From contig DEAA01000051.1 in the NCBI GenBank assembly GCA_002346545.1, forward strand, positions 1 through 42,230: DNA of 42,230 bases, given 5' to 3'. Source of the stretch: Acidobacteria bacterium UBA2994. GTDB taxonomy: Bacteria; Acidobacteriota; Vicinamibacteria; Vicinamibacterales; UBA8438. The translations under genes were made by a program, and so were the position numbers. Numbering within the stretch: the stretch's first letter is position 1; each line of letters starts with the position of its first letter. The notes under the pieces are model-generated. The model was given only the letters and a program-made list of their open reading frames with translations, ran no database searches and was not told the DNA's origin. Shown one piece after another: positions 15,887-23,253 of the stretch.

Positions 15887-16705
15887 CTATCCGACGGGTT
15901 CGAAATCGTTCCAGGTAGTGGTCTCACCCTTGCGGGTGGTGCTGAGGAGCACGCGTACGTGGTAGTAGAGGTCCAGCTCGGACAGCAGCCACGGCCCGCC
16001 CGGTTCAGCCGGTCGCCGTTCGAGGTAACCGGTGGCGTCCGAGATGCTGCCGAGGATACCCCACCAGAGTCGGACTCGCTCGGTCAGCTTGAAGCTGACT
16101 CGCGCCACTTCATAGGTGGACTGGTCGATCCAGATCAGGCCCCGAGAGTTGTTCAGGGCGTGGTCGGTGCGCCGACGCACCGGGAGTTTGCCGGGCCTGG
16201 GCTCGAACGACAGCACGAAGGTTGGTCGTCCGTGCAGTTCCTGGATGCCGTCGTAGGTCGCGGTGTAGCGTTCGATCAGCTCGTCGTCGAACACCATTGC
16301 GATCTCGTCGTCGTCCTCTTCCTCAGGCTTCTCGAGCGATCCGAGGAATTTTTCCCAGCGTTTGGCCTCCTCTTCCTGATCCTTTTCAGTGAGCGGTTCG
16401 CCATTCTTGGACAGGAGGCTCGCGAAGGGCACGCCCTTGTACGGCGCGACAGCATAGTGGAAGAACTCGTCGAGTTTGACCGCGCCATCGCCATCGAACT
16501 CCCGGTTCCGCTGTCGCATCTGATAGCGGTAGCGGGCTCCGAAGTTCTGCTCTCGAGCCCAGGTTGACCGCTCAAGCGCCCGGTCGATGATCTGGCGGAC
16601 ATCGACGTCCGGTCCGGACGGCGGCGGGGATGGAGCGGAGGCCAGCCCGGTCAGCCCAAGGCTGGCGGCGAAGACGACTAGGGAGCCGTGGGCGAGAGTC
16701 TTCAT
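15887..16705 (-). CDS. Exported protein of unknown function, LolA-like beta-sheet
   Basis: The 272-residue product has an N-terminal signal peptide (MKTLAHGSLVVFAASLGLTG, probable cleavage after LASA). The mature part alternates strands and includes RYQMRQRNREFDGDGAV, an acidic stretch EKPEEEDDDE, and GLIWIDQSTYEVARVSFKL, a pattern typical of outer-membrane lipoprotein-sorting (LolA/LolB)-like proteins found in acidobacterial genomes. No catalytic motif is visible. It lies 100 bases upstream of the FAH lipoprotein on the same strand and may be cotranscribed with it. I would call it a periplasmic hypothetical protein. Confidence 0.75.
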   Translation of the reverse strand: MKTLAHGSLVVFAASLGLTGLASAPSPPPSGPDVDVRQIIDRALERSTWAREQNFGARYRYQMRQRNREFDGDGAVKLDEFFHYAVAPYKGVPFASLLSKNGEPLTEKDQEEEAKRWEKFLGSLEKPEEEDDDEIAMVFDDELIERYTATYDGIQELHGRPTFVLSFEPRPGKLPVRRRTDHALNNSRGLIWIDQSTYEVARVSFKLTERVRLWWGILGSISDATGYLERRPAEPGGPWLLSELDLYYHVRVLLSTTRKGETTTWNDFEPVG

Positions 16706-16736
16706 AGCGATCCATCGACCATGCCTAACCGGCTCC

Positions 16737-16913
16737 GCCAGCTTACCCTATGCCGCCTTCGAAGAAGACCTTAAGGGCTCGCTCCGGCTGGGCAAGCTGG
16801 CCGACATTGTCGTGCTGTCGAAGAACATCCTGCCCATCCCCGAAAGGAAGATTCCCACCTCCGAGGTGCTCTACACCATCGCCCGCGGCAGGCCGGCGCT
16901 GGTAGGCGACGGT
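16737..16913 (+). pseudogene. C-terminal tail of an amidohydrolase
   Basis: The frame reads LPYAAFEEDLKGSLRLGKLA then DIVVLSKNILPIPERKI and SEVLYTIARG. This is the conserved C-terminal strand region of metal-dependent amidohydrolases (YtcJ-like), where a GSLxxGKLADxVVL motif closes the small beta-domain. No start or catalytic barrel exists upstream: the frame runs antisense into the exported protein gene. It stops being family-like exactly where the flavin oxidoreductase gene on the other strand ends. About 60 of roughly 550 residues remain, so it is a dead fragment. Confidence 0.72.
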
Positions 16914-18185
16914 TTATGGGGTGGCGGCGGCCCGGGATCCGTTGGCCGGCGTGCCGTTGAGGTAACCCGCGAGGTGCGCGATCAGGTCGCGCGCGTCGTC
17001 CTCGGCGCCGTGGATGAAGCTCGATTTCCGTCGGCGTAGAACCGGCAGGCCGATGGCGTAGAGTCCGGGGGCATCGACGGCCCCGCCGTCATGTCGCAGG
17101 TGGCCCTTGCGATCGAGCACTGGTAAGTCCAGCCAAGAATAGTCCGGTCTGAAACCGGTCGCCCAGATAATGGACCGGATCTCGCCACTGTTCAGGTCTA
17201 GATCCAGGCGATGGGATTCCGGTGCGCGGGTCGCTTCGAAGCGCTCGGGGGGAGCACATTCGACGGGTGGTTCCGCGTGGTCGGCCCACTCGTCGAAGGT
17301 GTCGAGCAGCCGGTTCATCTTGAGATCGGCCAGGGCGAACTGGTTTCCTAAGCCGCCCGAGAAAAGTGCCCGGCCATCCCGGATGGTCGCCCAGCGTCCG
17401 ACTAGTTCCACTCCGGCGTCGGTCAGCGTGTTGAGGTCGAGGGTGGCGCGGCTCGGCGTCCCCACCAGCTGCGGTGATGGTAGCTTGCGGGCTCGGGTTA
17501 GATCGTCGATCTCGTCATAGCGCTCATCCCATACGCCCGAGGCAGCCATCCACCAGAGCACGTCACGGCCCCGGTAGGTACGAGGCAGGCGGACGTGCTC
17601 GCCAACCGATAGGCTCACCGGCCGGCCCGATCGCTGGATCTCGTCCGTCAACTGCACCCCGGTGGCCGAGGCCCCTACTACCAGTACTCCGCCCTCGGGC
17701 AGTTGAGCCGGCGACCGGTAATTCATCGGCGTCACGCACTCGATCGACGAGGGCACGGCGTGGCAGAAGGATGGCACCGTCGGTAGATTACAGGCGCCAC
17801 TGGCCAGGATGAGGCTGCGGCACCGCAGGTCGCCAGTGTCGGTCGCCACGTGATAGCCGTCGTCGGCGGGCTGCACCGACGTGACGGTCGTGTGGGTACG
17901 CACGGGGGCCGAGCGCGCTGCCGCGTAGTCAGCGATAAACTCGACCAATTCCGCGCTGGTCATGAAGCCGTCGGGGTTGGAGCCCTGGTACTTCTGACCC
18001 GGCAGCCGCGTCTGCCAGTTGGGCGTCAGCAGGCGCATGGAGTCCCAGCGTTCGCGACGCCACGAGTTCGCCACCTCGCCACGTTCGAGGACGACGTGGT
18101 CGATCGATCGCTCACTCAGGCATGTACTGGCTGCGAGACCGGCATGCCCAGCGCCGACGACGACAGTGGTTACTTGCTGATTCAC
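16914..18185 (-). CDS. FAD/NAD(P)-dependent oxidoreductase (flavin monooxygenase-like)
   Basis: The 423-residue protein has an N-terminal FAD-binding Rossmann motif GxGxxG at residues 11-16 (GAGHAG), a second dinucleotide motif VLVVGASATGVQ for NAD(P)H, and the late ATGFRPDYSWL segment that contacts FAD. This is the layout of group B flavin monooxygenases and related putative flavoprotein oxidoreductases (CzcO-like). The FxGxxxH fingerprint of true FMOs is not clear, so monooxygenase activity is uncertain. It follows the OsmC gene with an eight-base gap on the same strand, suggesting a two-gene unit in redox or xenobiotic metabolism. Confidence 0.85.
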   Translation of the reverse strand: MNQQVTTVVVGAGHAGLAASTCLSERSIDHVVLERGEVANSWRRERWDSMRLLTPNWQTRLPGQKYQGSNPDGFMTSAELVEFIADYAAARSAPVRTHTTVTSVQPADDGYHVATDTGDLRCRSLILASGACNLPTVPSFCHAVPSSIECVTPMNYRSPAQLPEGGVLVVGASATGVQLTDEIQRSGRPVSLSVGEHVRLPRTYRGRDVLWWMAASGVWDERYDEIDDLTRARKLPSPQLVGTPSRATLDLNTLTDAGVELVGRWATIRDGRALFSGGLGNQFALADLKMNRLLDTFDEWADHAEPPVECAPPERFEATRAPESHRLDLDLNSGEIRSIIWATGFRPDYSWLDLPVLDRKGHLRHDGGAVDAPGLYAIGLPVLRRRKSSFIHGAEDDARDLIAHLAGYLNGTPANGSRAAATP

Positions 18186-18193
18186 GCCTGGCG

Positions 18194-18754
18194 TCAGGCC
18201 TTGTTGACGGCGACGGAGACGTTGGTCGGGTTGGTGATCACATCGTAGACGGCCGACCGCTTCTGCGACTGCGCCACCAGGGCTTCGATGTCGGCTTGGG
18301 GTGCGTCGGCGTCGATGTTGAAGGTCACCTTGATGTCGTCGTAACCGTTGCGGATGTCGCTGTCCATCCCCAGGATGCCCTGGATGTCCATCGACCCCTC
18401 GAGCTTCGACTCGACCGAGCGGAGCTGGATCTCACGGTTTTGGGCGACCGCTGCCACTCCCGCGGTCAGGCAGCTGGCCAGCCCGACGAGGATGTATTCG
18501 ATCGGCGTGGCGCCCAGGTCTTCGGAGGCAAAGATCTCCGGATGGTCGGCGTCGAAGCTGAACTCGGTCTTGTGCTGCTGCTCTTCGCCGAGGCCGTGGA
18601 AGCCCTGGACGCTGGTAGTGCTATGTGTGCCGTTCTGCCATTTGCAGGAGGCTCGCCAGTTGAACTTTGTGGCCGCGGGGGCGTCCTTCAGCGCCTCGCG
18701 GGCGTCGAGCAGTGCTTGGACGTTGACGCCATTGTTAACCGTGGTCTCGGACAT
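18194..18754 (-). CDS. OsmC-family protein
   Basis: At 186 residues the product fits the OsmC/Ohr superfamily: a beta-rich N-terminal half (CKWQNGTHSTTSVQGF), then the central helix EYILVGLASCLTAGVA with the conserved first redox Cys. The position where the second catalytic Cys normally sits in OsmC/Ohr reads KRSAVYDVITNPT, with Ser/Ala instead, as in a subgroup of the family whose peroxidase activity is doubtful. It may therefore have a role other than organic-peroxide reduction. It is the first gene of a pair with the flavin oxidoreductase and is divergent from metX with about 90 bases between. Confidence 0.88.
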   Translation of the reverse strand: MSETTVNNGVNVQALLDAREALKDAPAATKFNWRASCKWQNGTHSTTSVQGFHGLGEEQQHKTEFSFDADHPEIFASEDLGATPIEYILVGLASCLTAGVAAVAQNREIQLRSVESKLEGSMDIQGILGMDSDIRNGYDDIKVTFNIDADAPQADIEALVAQSQKRSAVYDVITNPTNVSVAVNKA

Positions 18755-18843
18755 CGGTTTTCTCCTCGTTCCCTGAATGTGTCTTGTGGTAGCCGCCGGG
18801 GCAGGCCGACAGCATACATCGAGACGCCGGTCCCGGCGATCTC

Positions 18844-20067
18844 GTGTACGGAATTATGATCTTTGGGATGGCGAGGTCAGTGAGCGGGCCCGTGCCCGGT
18901 TCGGTCGGGGTTGTCGAGACCAGGTATCTGGAGCTTCCGGCCGGAGTGCGGCTCGACTGCGGCGCCACCGTGGCCCCGCTCCAGGTCGCCTACGAGACCT
19001 ACGGCACCCTGTCACCCGATCGTGACAACGTTATTCTGGTGTGCCATGCGCTCAGCGGCGATGCTCACGCCGCGGGGCAGGCGGCAGTCCCGTCGTCAGA
19101 GAGCACGCGGGATGGATTCCGGGCCGAGGAGCGTGACGGCGCCGCGGGGCGAGGTCTCGGCTGGTGGGACGGAATGATCGGTCCGGGTAAGGCGTTCGAC
19201 ACCGATCGTTTTTACGTTGTTAGCTCGAATCTGCTCGGGGGCTGCCAGGGCACGACTGGTCCCGGGTCGACGAATGCCGAGACCGGCCGGCCCTTTGGCG
19301 CTGATTTTCCTGTGATTACCGTTGGCGACATGGTGCGGGTGCAGCGGTCCATGCTCGATGCCCTGGGAATTCCGCGTCTGGCGGCCGTGGCCGGCGGCTC
19401 GCTGGGCGGCATGCAGGCACTCGAGTGGGCGGTGCGGTATCCGGAGGACGTGGACGCCATCATCCCGATCGCCAGCACCCACGCGCTGGCGCCGCAGGGT
19501 GTGGCCTGGAACGCGATCGCGCGTAACGCCATCACCAGCGATCCCGCCTGGCAGGGCGGTCACTACTATGGCACTGGCCAGCACCCCGATGATGGGATGG
19601 GTATCGCACGGATGGTGGGTCATATCACCTACCTGTCGGCGGACTCGATGCACCAGAAGTTCGGGCGCCGGCTGCAGGACACTGACGAGGTGTCGTTCGA
19701 CCTCACGCGCGCCGACTTCGAGGTGGAGAGCTACCTGCGGTATCAGGCCAGCACCTTCGTCAAGCGGTTCGACGCGAACACCTACCTGTATCTCTCCCGA
19801 GCCCTGACTTACTTCGACCTTGCCCGCCAGCACGGGAACGGCAGCCTCGAAAGAGCTGTCTCCGGCATCTCGGCGCGGACGTTGCTGATCGCATTCAGCT
19901 CAGACTGGTTGTATCCGCCATCCGGGTCCGAGCAGCTGGCCAATGCATTGGGGAGTCATGGGCGATCCGTCGAGTTGCACGTCATCGACGCGCCCTACGG
20001 CCACGACTGCTTCTTGCTTGAAGAGGCCCGCCAGATCCCCATGGTCAGGGCCTTTCTCGGCTGCTGA
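18844..20067 (+). CDS. metX: Homoserine O-acetyltransferase family enzyme
   Basis: MetX acylates homoserine, using acetyl-CoA (or succinyl-CoA in some members), as the first committed step of methionine synthesis. The alpha/beta-hydrolase fold is clear: HALSGDAHAAG oxyanion region, nucleophile Ser186 in GGSLGGMQALEW, catalytic Asp in FSSDWLYPP and His in PYGHDCFLLE. Length (407 residues from GTG 18844) is slightly above the usual 370-380, so the true start may be ATG 18856 or 18868. It is followed after 15 bases by metY and then a CoA-binding protein, a known operon type for the direct sulfhydrylation route. No SAM riboswitch is visible in the short leader. Confidence 0.93.
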   Translation: MYGIMIFGMARSVSGPVPGSVGVVETRYLELPAGVRLDCGATVAPLQVAYETYGTLSPDRDNVILVCHALSGDAHAAGQAAVPSSESTRDGFRAEERDGAAGRGLGWWDGMIGPGKAFDTDRFYVVSSNLLGGCQGTTGPGSTNAETGRPFGADFPVITVGDMVRVQRSMLDALGIPRLAAVAGGSLGGMQALEWAVRYPEDVDAIIPIASTHALAPQGVAWNAIARNAITSDPAWQGGHYYGTGQHPDDGMGIARMVGHITYLSADSMHQKFGRRLQDTDEVSFDLTRADFEVESYLRYQASTFVKRFDANTYLYLSRALTYFDLARQHGNGSLERAVSGISARTLLIAFSSDWLYPPSGSEQLANALGSHGRSVELHVIDAPYGHDCFLLEEARQIPMVRAFLGC

Positions 20068-20082
20068 CCAGGAGTAATCCAA

Positions 20083-21396
20083 ATGGAAGAGTCTCGCGAG
20101 TTTGGGTTCGTCACCCGGCAAGTACACGCCGGCCAGCGTCCAGACCCCAACACCGGCGCTCGGGCGGTGCCGATCTACCAGACCACGAGCTACGTGTTCG
20201 AGGATCCCGAGTCGGCGGCCGCGTACTTCAACCTGCAAGAGTACGGCAACACTTACTCCCGCATCATGAACCCGACGGTGGCGGTCTTCGAAGAGCGGAT
20301 GGCCAGTCTCGAGGGAGGGTGCGGCGCGGTGGCCTTCGCGAGTGGCATCGCGGGCCAGGCGGCGGCGTTGTTCACGCTCCTCCAGCCGGGCGATCACGTC
20401 GTCTCGTCATCTGCCCTCTACGGAGGATCCGTAAACCAGCTCAAGCACTACCTGCAGAAGATGTCGGTGGAGTTGACCTGGGTCGATCCAGATGATCCGG
20501 ACGCCTGGCGGGGCGCCGTGCGGGACAACACCAAGGCGTTCTACGGGGAGACCATCGGCAACCCCGGTGGCAACGTCCTCGACATCGAGACTATCGCCGG
20601 TATCGCCCACGAACATGGTGCGCCGCTGCTCGTGGACAACACCTTTGCCACGCCGTATCTCTGCCGTCCGATCGAGTGGGGGGCGGATATCGTGCTGCAC
20701 TCGGCCACGAAGTTCATCGGGGGGCATGGCACCAGCATCGGCGGGGTCGTGGTGGAGTCGGGAGATTTCAACTGGTCCAACGGGCGATTTCCCGTGATCG
20801 CCGACCCGTCACCGGCCTATCACGGGCTGCAATTTCACGAGACGTTCGGGACCTACGGCTATCTGATGAAGCTGCGTGCTGAGACGCTCCGCGACCTGGG
20901 CGCCGCGATGAGTCCGTTCAACGCGTTTCTCTTTCTTCAGGGGCTCGAGACTTTGTCGCTCCGGATGAACCGGCACGTCGAGAACGCGCGGGCGGTAGCT
21001 GCCTTCCTGGAGGGGCATACCGAGGCGTCCAACATCACCTACCCGGGGCTCGATGCCAGCCGCTATCGGCGATTGGTAGAGAAGTATCTGCCCGGCGGCT
21101 GCGGCGCCGTGTTTTCGTTCGATCTGCCGGGTGGTCGCGAGGCTGGTCAGGCGTTCATCCGAGGGGTCTCGCTCTGGTCGCATCTGGCGAACGTGGGCGA
21201 CGTCAAGAGCCTGATCATCCATCCGGCCAGCACCACGCACCGGCAGCTCAGTGACGACGAGCTGCAGGCCGCGGGAGTTGGCCCGGGGACCATCCGGCTC
21301 TCGGTCGGTATCGAAGATGCGGACGATCTGATCTGGGACCTGGAACAGGGGTTTGCCGCGGTGACGGCCGCCGCCGGGTCGGAGGTGAACCTATGA
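20083..21396 (+). CDS. metY: O-acetylhomoserine sulfhydrylase
   Basis: This 437-residue PLP enzyme of the Cys/Met-metabolism family makes homocysteine from O-acetylhomoserine and sulfide. The start region (FVTRQVHAGQRPDPNTGARA, IYQTTSYVF), the YSRIMNPT substrate loop, SSALYGGS, and the PLP-binding lysine in HSATKFIGGHGTSIGG all match MetY rather than cystathionine synthase; the length of about 430 also supports this. CAGGAG precedes the ATG. It lies between metX and a CoA-binding protein, with its stop overlapping the latter by four bases. It should be cytosolic and active. Confidence 0.94.
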   Translation: MEESREFGFVTRQVHAGQRPDPNTGARAVPIYQTTSYVFEDPESAAAYFNLQEYGNTYSRIMNPTVAVFEERMASLEGGCGAVAFASGIAGQAAALFTLLQPGDHVVSSSALYGGSVNQLKHYLQKMSVELTWVDPDDPDAWRGAVRDNTKAFYGETIGNPGGNVLDIETIAGIAHEHGAPLLVDNTFATPYLCRPIEWGADIVLHSATKFIGGHGTSIGGVVVESGDFNWSNGRFPVIADPSPAYHGLQFHETFGTYGYLMKLRAETLRDLGAAMSPFNAFLFLQGLETLSLRMNRHVENARAVAAFLEGHTEASNITYPGLDASRYRRLVEKYLPGGCGAVFSFDLPGGREAGQAFIRGVSLWSHLANVGDVKSLIIHPASTTHRQLSDDELQAAGVGPGTIRLSVGIEDADDLIWDLEQGFAAVTAAAGSEVNL

Positions 21397-21881
21397 ACGG
21401 GTTTGATCTCGAGCGCTATCAGGATCCGGCGACCATCCAGCGGGTGCTCAACAACGCCAGAACGGTGGCCATTGTGGGGCTCTCGAAGAAGGAGCTGCGC
21501 GCCAGCTATTTCGTGGGCTTTTATCTGCGCCGGCATGGCTACACTGTGATTCCTGTCAACCCGCGCGAGCAGAAGATCCTCGGTGAGACCAGCTACGCCA
21601 GCCTAACTGAGGTGCCTAGTCAGGTCGACATCGTGAATGTGTTCCGGGCACCAGACGCGTTGCCCGCGATTGCCCGTGACGCGGTGGCGATCGGTGCTGG
21701 CAATCTCTGGTGCCAATTCGGTGTGGTCAACGAAGAGGGGGCTGGAATCGCCGAGGATGGCGGCGTCTCGGTGGTGATGGACCGCTGCATCAAGGTCGAG
21801 CACGCCCGCTACGTCGGACGGATGCACTGGCTGGGCTTCAACACCCAGCGCATCACATCCGTCCGAGGTGGTCTCCAGTAG
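21393..21881 (+). CDS. CoA-binding (YccU-like) domain protein
   Basis: The 162-residue protein is a single CoA-binding Rossmann domain: NNARTVAIVGLSKKELRASY, GYTVIPVNPREQKILGE, and the strand VDIVNVFRAPDALPAI are standard for the succinyl-CoA-synthetase-alpha-like YccU family. VVMDRCIKVEHARYVG near the end carries a conserved Cys. Such genes recur next to metX-metY in several phyla, possibly sensing or regulating acetyl-CoA use; the function is not established. Translation is coupled to metY by an ATGA overlap. The next gene, tpx, converges ten bases downstream. Confidence 0.9.
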   Translation: MNGFDLERYQDPATIQRVLNNARTVAIVGLSKKELRASYFVGFYLRRHGYTVIPVNPREQKILGETSYASLTEVPSQVDIVNVFRAPDALPAIARDAVAIGAGNLWCQFGVVNEEGAGIAEDGGVSVVMDRCIKVEHARYVGRMHWLGFNTQRITSVRGGLQ

Positions 21882-21891
21882 CCCTGGCTGG

Positions 21892-22395
21892 CTAGCTGTT
21901 CACCACGGCCTTCGCCGCGTCGTAGTTCGGTTCCTGCACGATCTCGGGCACCTGTTCGGTGTAGGTGACCTTGCCGTCGCCGTTGATCACGACCACTGCG
22001 CGCGCGAGCAGACCCGTCAGGGGACCGTCGGTGATGGTCACGCCGTAGTCACTCCCGAAGCTGTCGTTGCGGAAGACAGAACAGGAGGTCACGTTTTCCA
22101 AGCCCTCGGCTTCGCAGAACCGCCCATGTGCGAACGGCAGATCGGCCGAGACGCAGAGCACAACCGTGTTCTCCATGCCGTTCAGATCGGCGTTGAAATG
22201 CTTGGTCGAGAGGGCGCAGATCCCAGTATCCACGCTGGGGTAGATGTTGAGCACGACCGTCTTACCCGCGTAGTCGGACAGGTTGGTCTCCGAAAGATCG
22301 GTCTTCACGAGGGTGAACGCAGGCGCGTCCGAACCAACGTCGGGGAGTGAGCCGACCGTATTGATAGGGTTACCTTTTAGAGTGATCTGAGCCAC
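21892..22395 (-). CDS. tpx: Thiol peroxidase
   Basis: Tpx is an atypical 2-Cys peroxiredoxin that reduces peroxides with thioredoxin. From the GTG at 22395 (GGAGG six bases upstream) the product has 167 residues, the usual size. It opens with AQITLKGNPINTVG, the family signature; the peroxidatic Cys60 sits in DTGICALS (usually DTPVC), and the resolving Cys94 in GRFCEAEG, matching Cys61 and Cys95 of the E. coli enzyme. A TTG five codons upstream is in frame, but it would put the GGAGG inside the gene. A candidate promoter and a duplicated 10-bp element lie upstream. It is likely to be active in the cytosol or periplasm; no signal peptide is present. Confidence 0.93.
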   Translation of the reverse strand: MAQITLKGNPINTVGSLPDVGSDAPAFTLVKTDLSETNLSDYAGKTVVLNIYPSVDTGICALSTKHFNADLNGMENTVVLCVSADLPFAHGRFCEAEGLENVTSCSVFRNDSFGSDYGVTITDGPLTGLLARAVVVINGDGKVTYTEQVPEIVQEPNYDAAKAVVNS

Positions 22396-22402
22396 AACGA
22401 AC

Positions 22403-22462
22403 CTCCGCAAGTAAGGAGTATCTGAGTGAACGGCGGACTATAGACAATAGCTCTCCGCAAGT
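22403..22462 (-). repeat. Pair of 10-bp direct repeats ACTTGCGGAG around the tpx promoter
   Basis: ACTTGCGGAG (minus strand) occurs at 22462-22453, touching the -35 box, and again at 22412-22403, covering the ribosome-binding site. The copies are exactly 50 bases apart, near five helical turns. This arrangement suits an operator pair for a regulator, though the downstream copy may be constrained by the Shine-Dalgarno sequence. Confidence 0.4.
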
Positions 22463-22465
22463 CTA
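22437..22465 (-). promoter_or_regulatory. Candidate tpx promoter (TAGACT - 17 bp - TATAGT)
   Basis: Reading on the minus strand, TAGACT (22465-22460) and TATAGT (22442-22437) are separated by 17 bases, a good sigma-70 pattern with five of six -10 matches. Transcription would begin near 22430 and leave a leader of about 35 bases before the GTG. The -35 box partly overlaps one copy of a 10-bp direct repeat. Confidence 0.45.
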
Positions 22466-22615
22466 GCGCTTCCACGGGGCGTCGCCCCAAACCCTACGGG
22501 AGGAGAGTGGCCCCCGTCGCCGGCAGTTCCGCTTTATAGGACTACTTGGCAGCCCTGCGGCATGTGTCCGGACTGCTCCACGCCACCCCGTAGACCAGCA
22601 CCAATAAGCGCAGCG

Positions 22616-22650
22616 TTGGCTTGAGCCAAACCTTGATCTCTCGGTTTGGC
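22616..22650. other. Two overlapping, mutually exclusive hairpins in the 308-base gap between tpx and the cupin gene
   Basis: The gap from 22396 to 22703 holds no gene. Beyond the tpx promoter its main structure is here: TTGGCT-TG-AGCCAA (22616-22629) and GCCAAACC-N10-GGTTTGGC (22625-22650) share the central arm, so only one can form at a time. On the minus strand this lies about 55 bases after the cupin stop. No T-run follows, so it is not a standard terminator; it could be a 3' processing or attenuating structure. Confidence 0.4.
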
Positions 22651-22703
22651 CCTGCGCATCAGTGAGGCTGGTCGTTTAGTAGCCTGCCGATCCATCCAGG
22701 GGG

Positions 22704-23162
22704 TTATGGTTCGACGAAGTGAAAGTCGGCTGGGCCGTCGCGCCGAGCTAGCAGCACGACATCATCTTCCGGCGGCACAATCCAGGTGTGATGGATCTTG
22801 CCGGGGATGATGATGTAGCTCCCGGCCGTCGCGGTGTACCGTTCGCCGGCCATGATAAGGAAGACCGAGCCTTCGAGGATCATTACGGTCTCGGTATGCG
22901 TGTGCCAGTGCATCTCGAATTCGCTACCAGCCGGAAATCGGGCGAGGTAGGTCGGTCCGTCGGTGGCTGGGTCAGTGGCCACCGGTGCGTTCCGTAGACC
23001 GGCTGGAAACCGCGGCTGGTTGCTCGGCGGACCCCACTCGGCATCTTGCCAGTTCATCACCAACGGCTCCTGCGCCGCCGGTTCCTGGGTCACGGCGGGG
23101 ACTCCGAGTCCCATCCAGATCAATCCGAGGGTAAGCGTCCAGCTTGATCGTGGTCTATGCAT
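22704..23162 (-). CDS. Exported cupin-domain protein
   Basis: From ATG 23162 (GAGGAGCGAG directly upstream) the protein has 152 residues with a signal peptide (TLTLGLIWMGLGVPAV, likely cleavage before QEP). The mature part is a single cupin barrel: FEMHWHTHTETVMILEGSV gives the first motif with two or three His and a Glu as metal ligands, and PGKIHHTWIVPPE the second. The cupin should therefore bind a metal ion and may act as a small periplasmic dioxygenase, isomerase or binding protein. Codons upstream of 23162 overlap the divergent gene's promoter and look non-coding. It is divergent from the DUF3187 gene. Confidence 0.8.
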   Translation of the reverse strand: MHRPRSSWTLTLGLIWMGLGVPAVTQEPAAQEPLVMNWQDAEWGPPSNQPRFPAGLRNAPVATDPATDGPTYLARFPAGSEFEMHWHTHTETVMILEGSVFLIMAGERYTATAGSYIIIPGKIHHTWIVPPEDDVVLLARRDGPADFHFVEP

Positions 23163-23253
23163 CTCGCTCCTCGTGTCCGCGGTTGCCCCTGCCAAGACGG
23201 TCATTGTACGCGCCGGCCCGTGAGACACTGCTTCCACGACACTGTTGGTGCTG

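Noticed and set aside
18755..18843. SAM or other methionine riboswitch ahead of metX
   Set aside because: The gap is under 100 bases and has no matching helices; metX lacks room for a leader aptamer.
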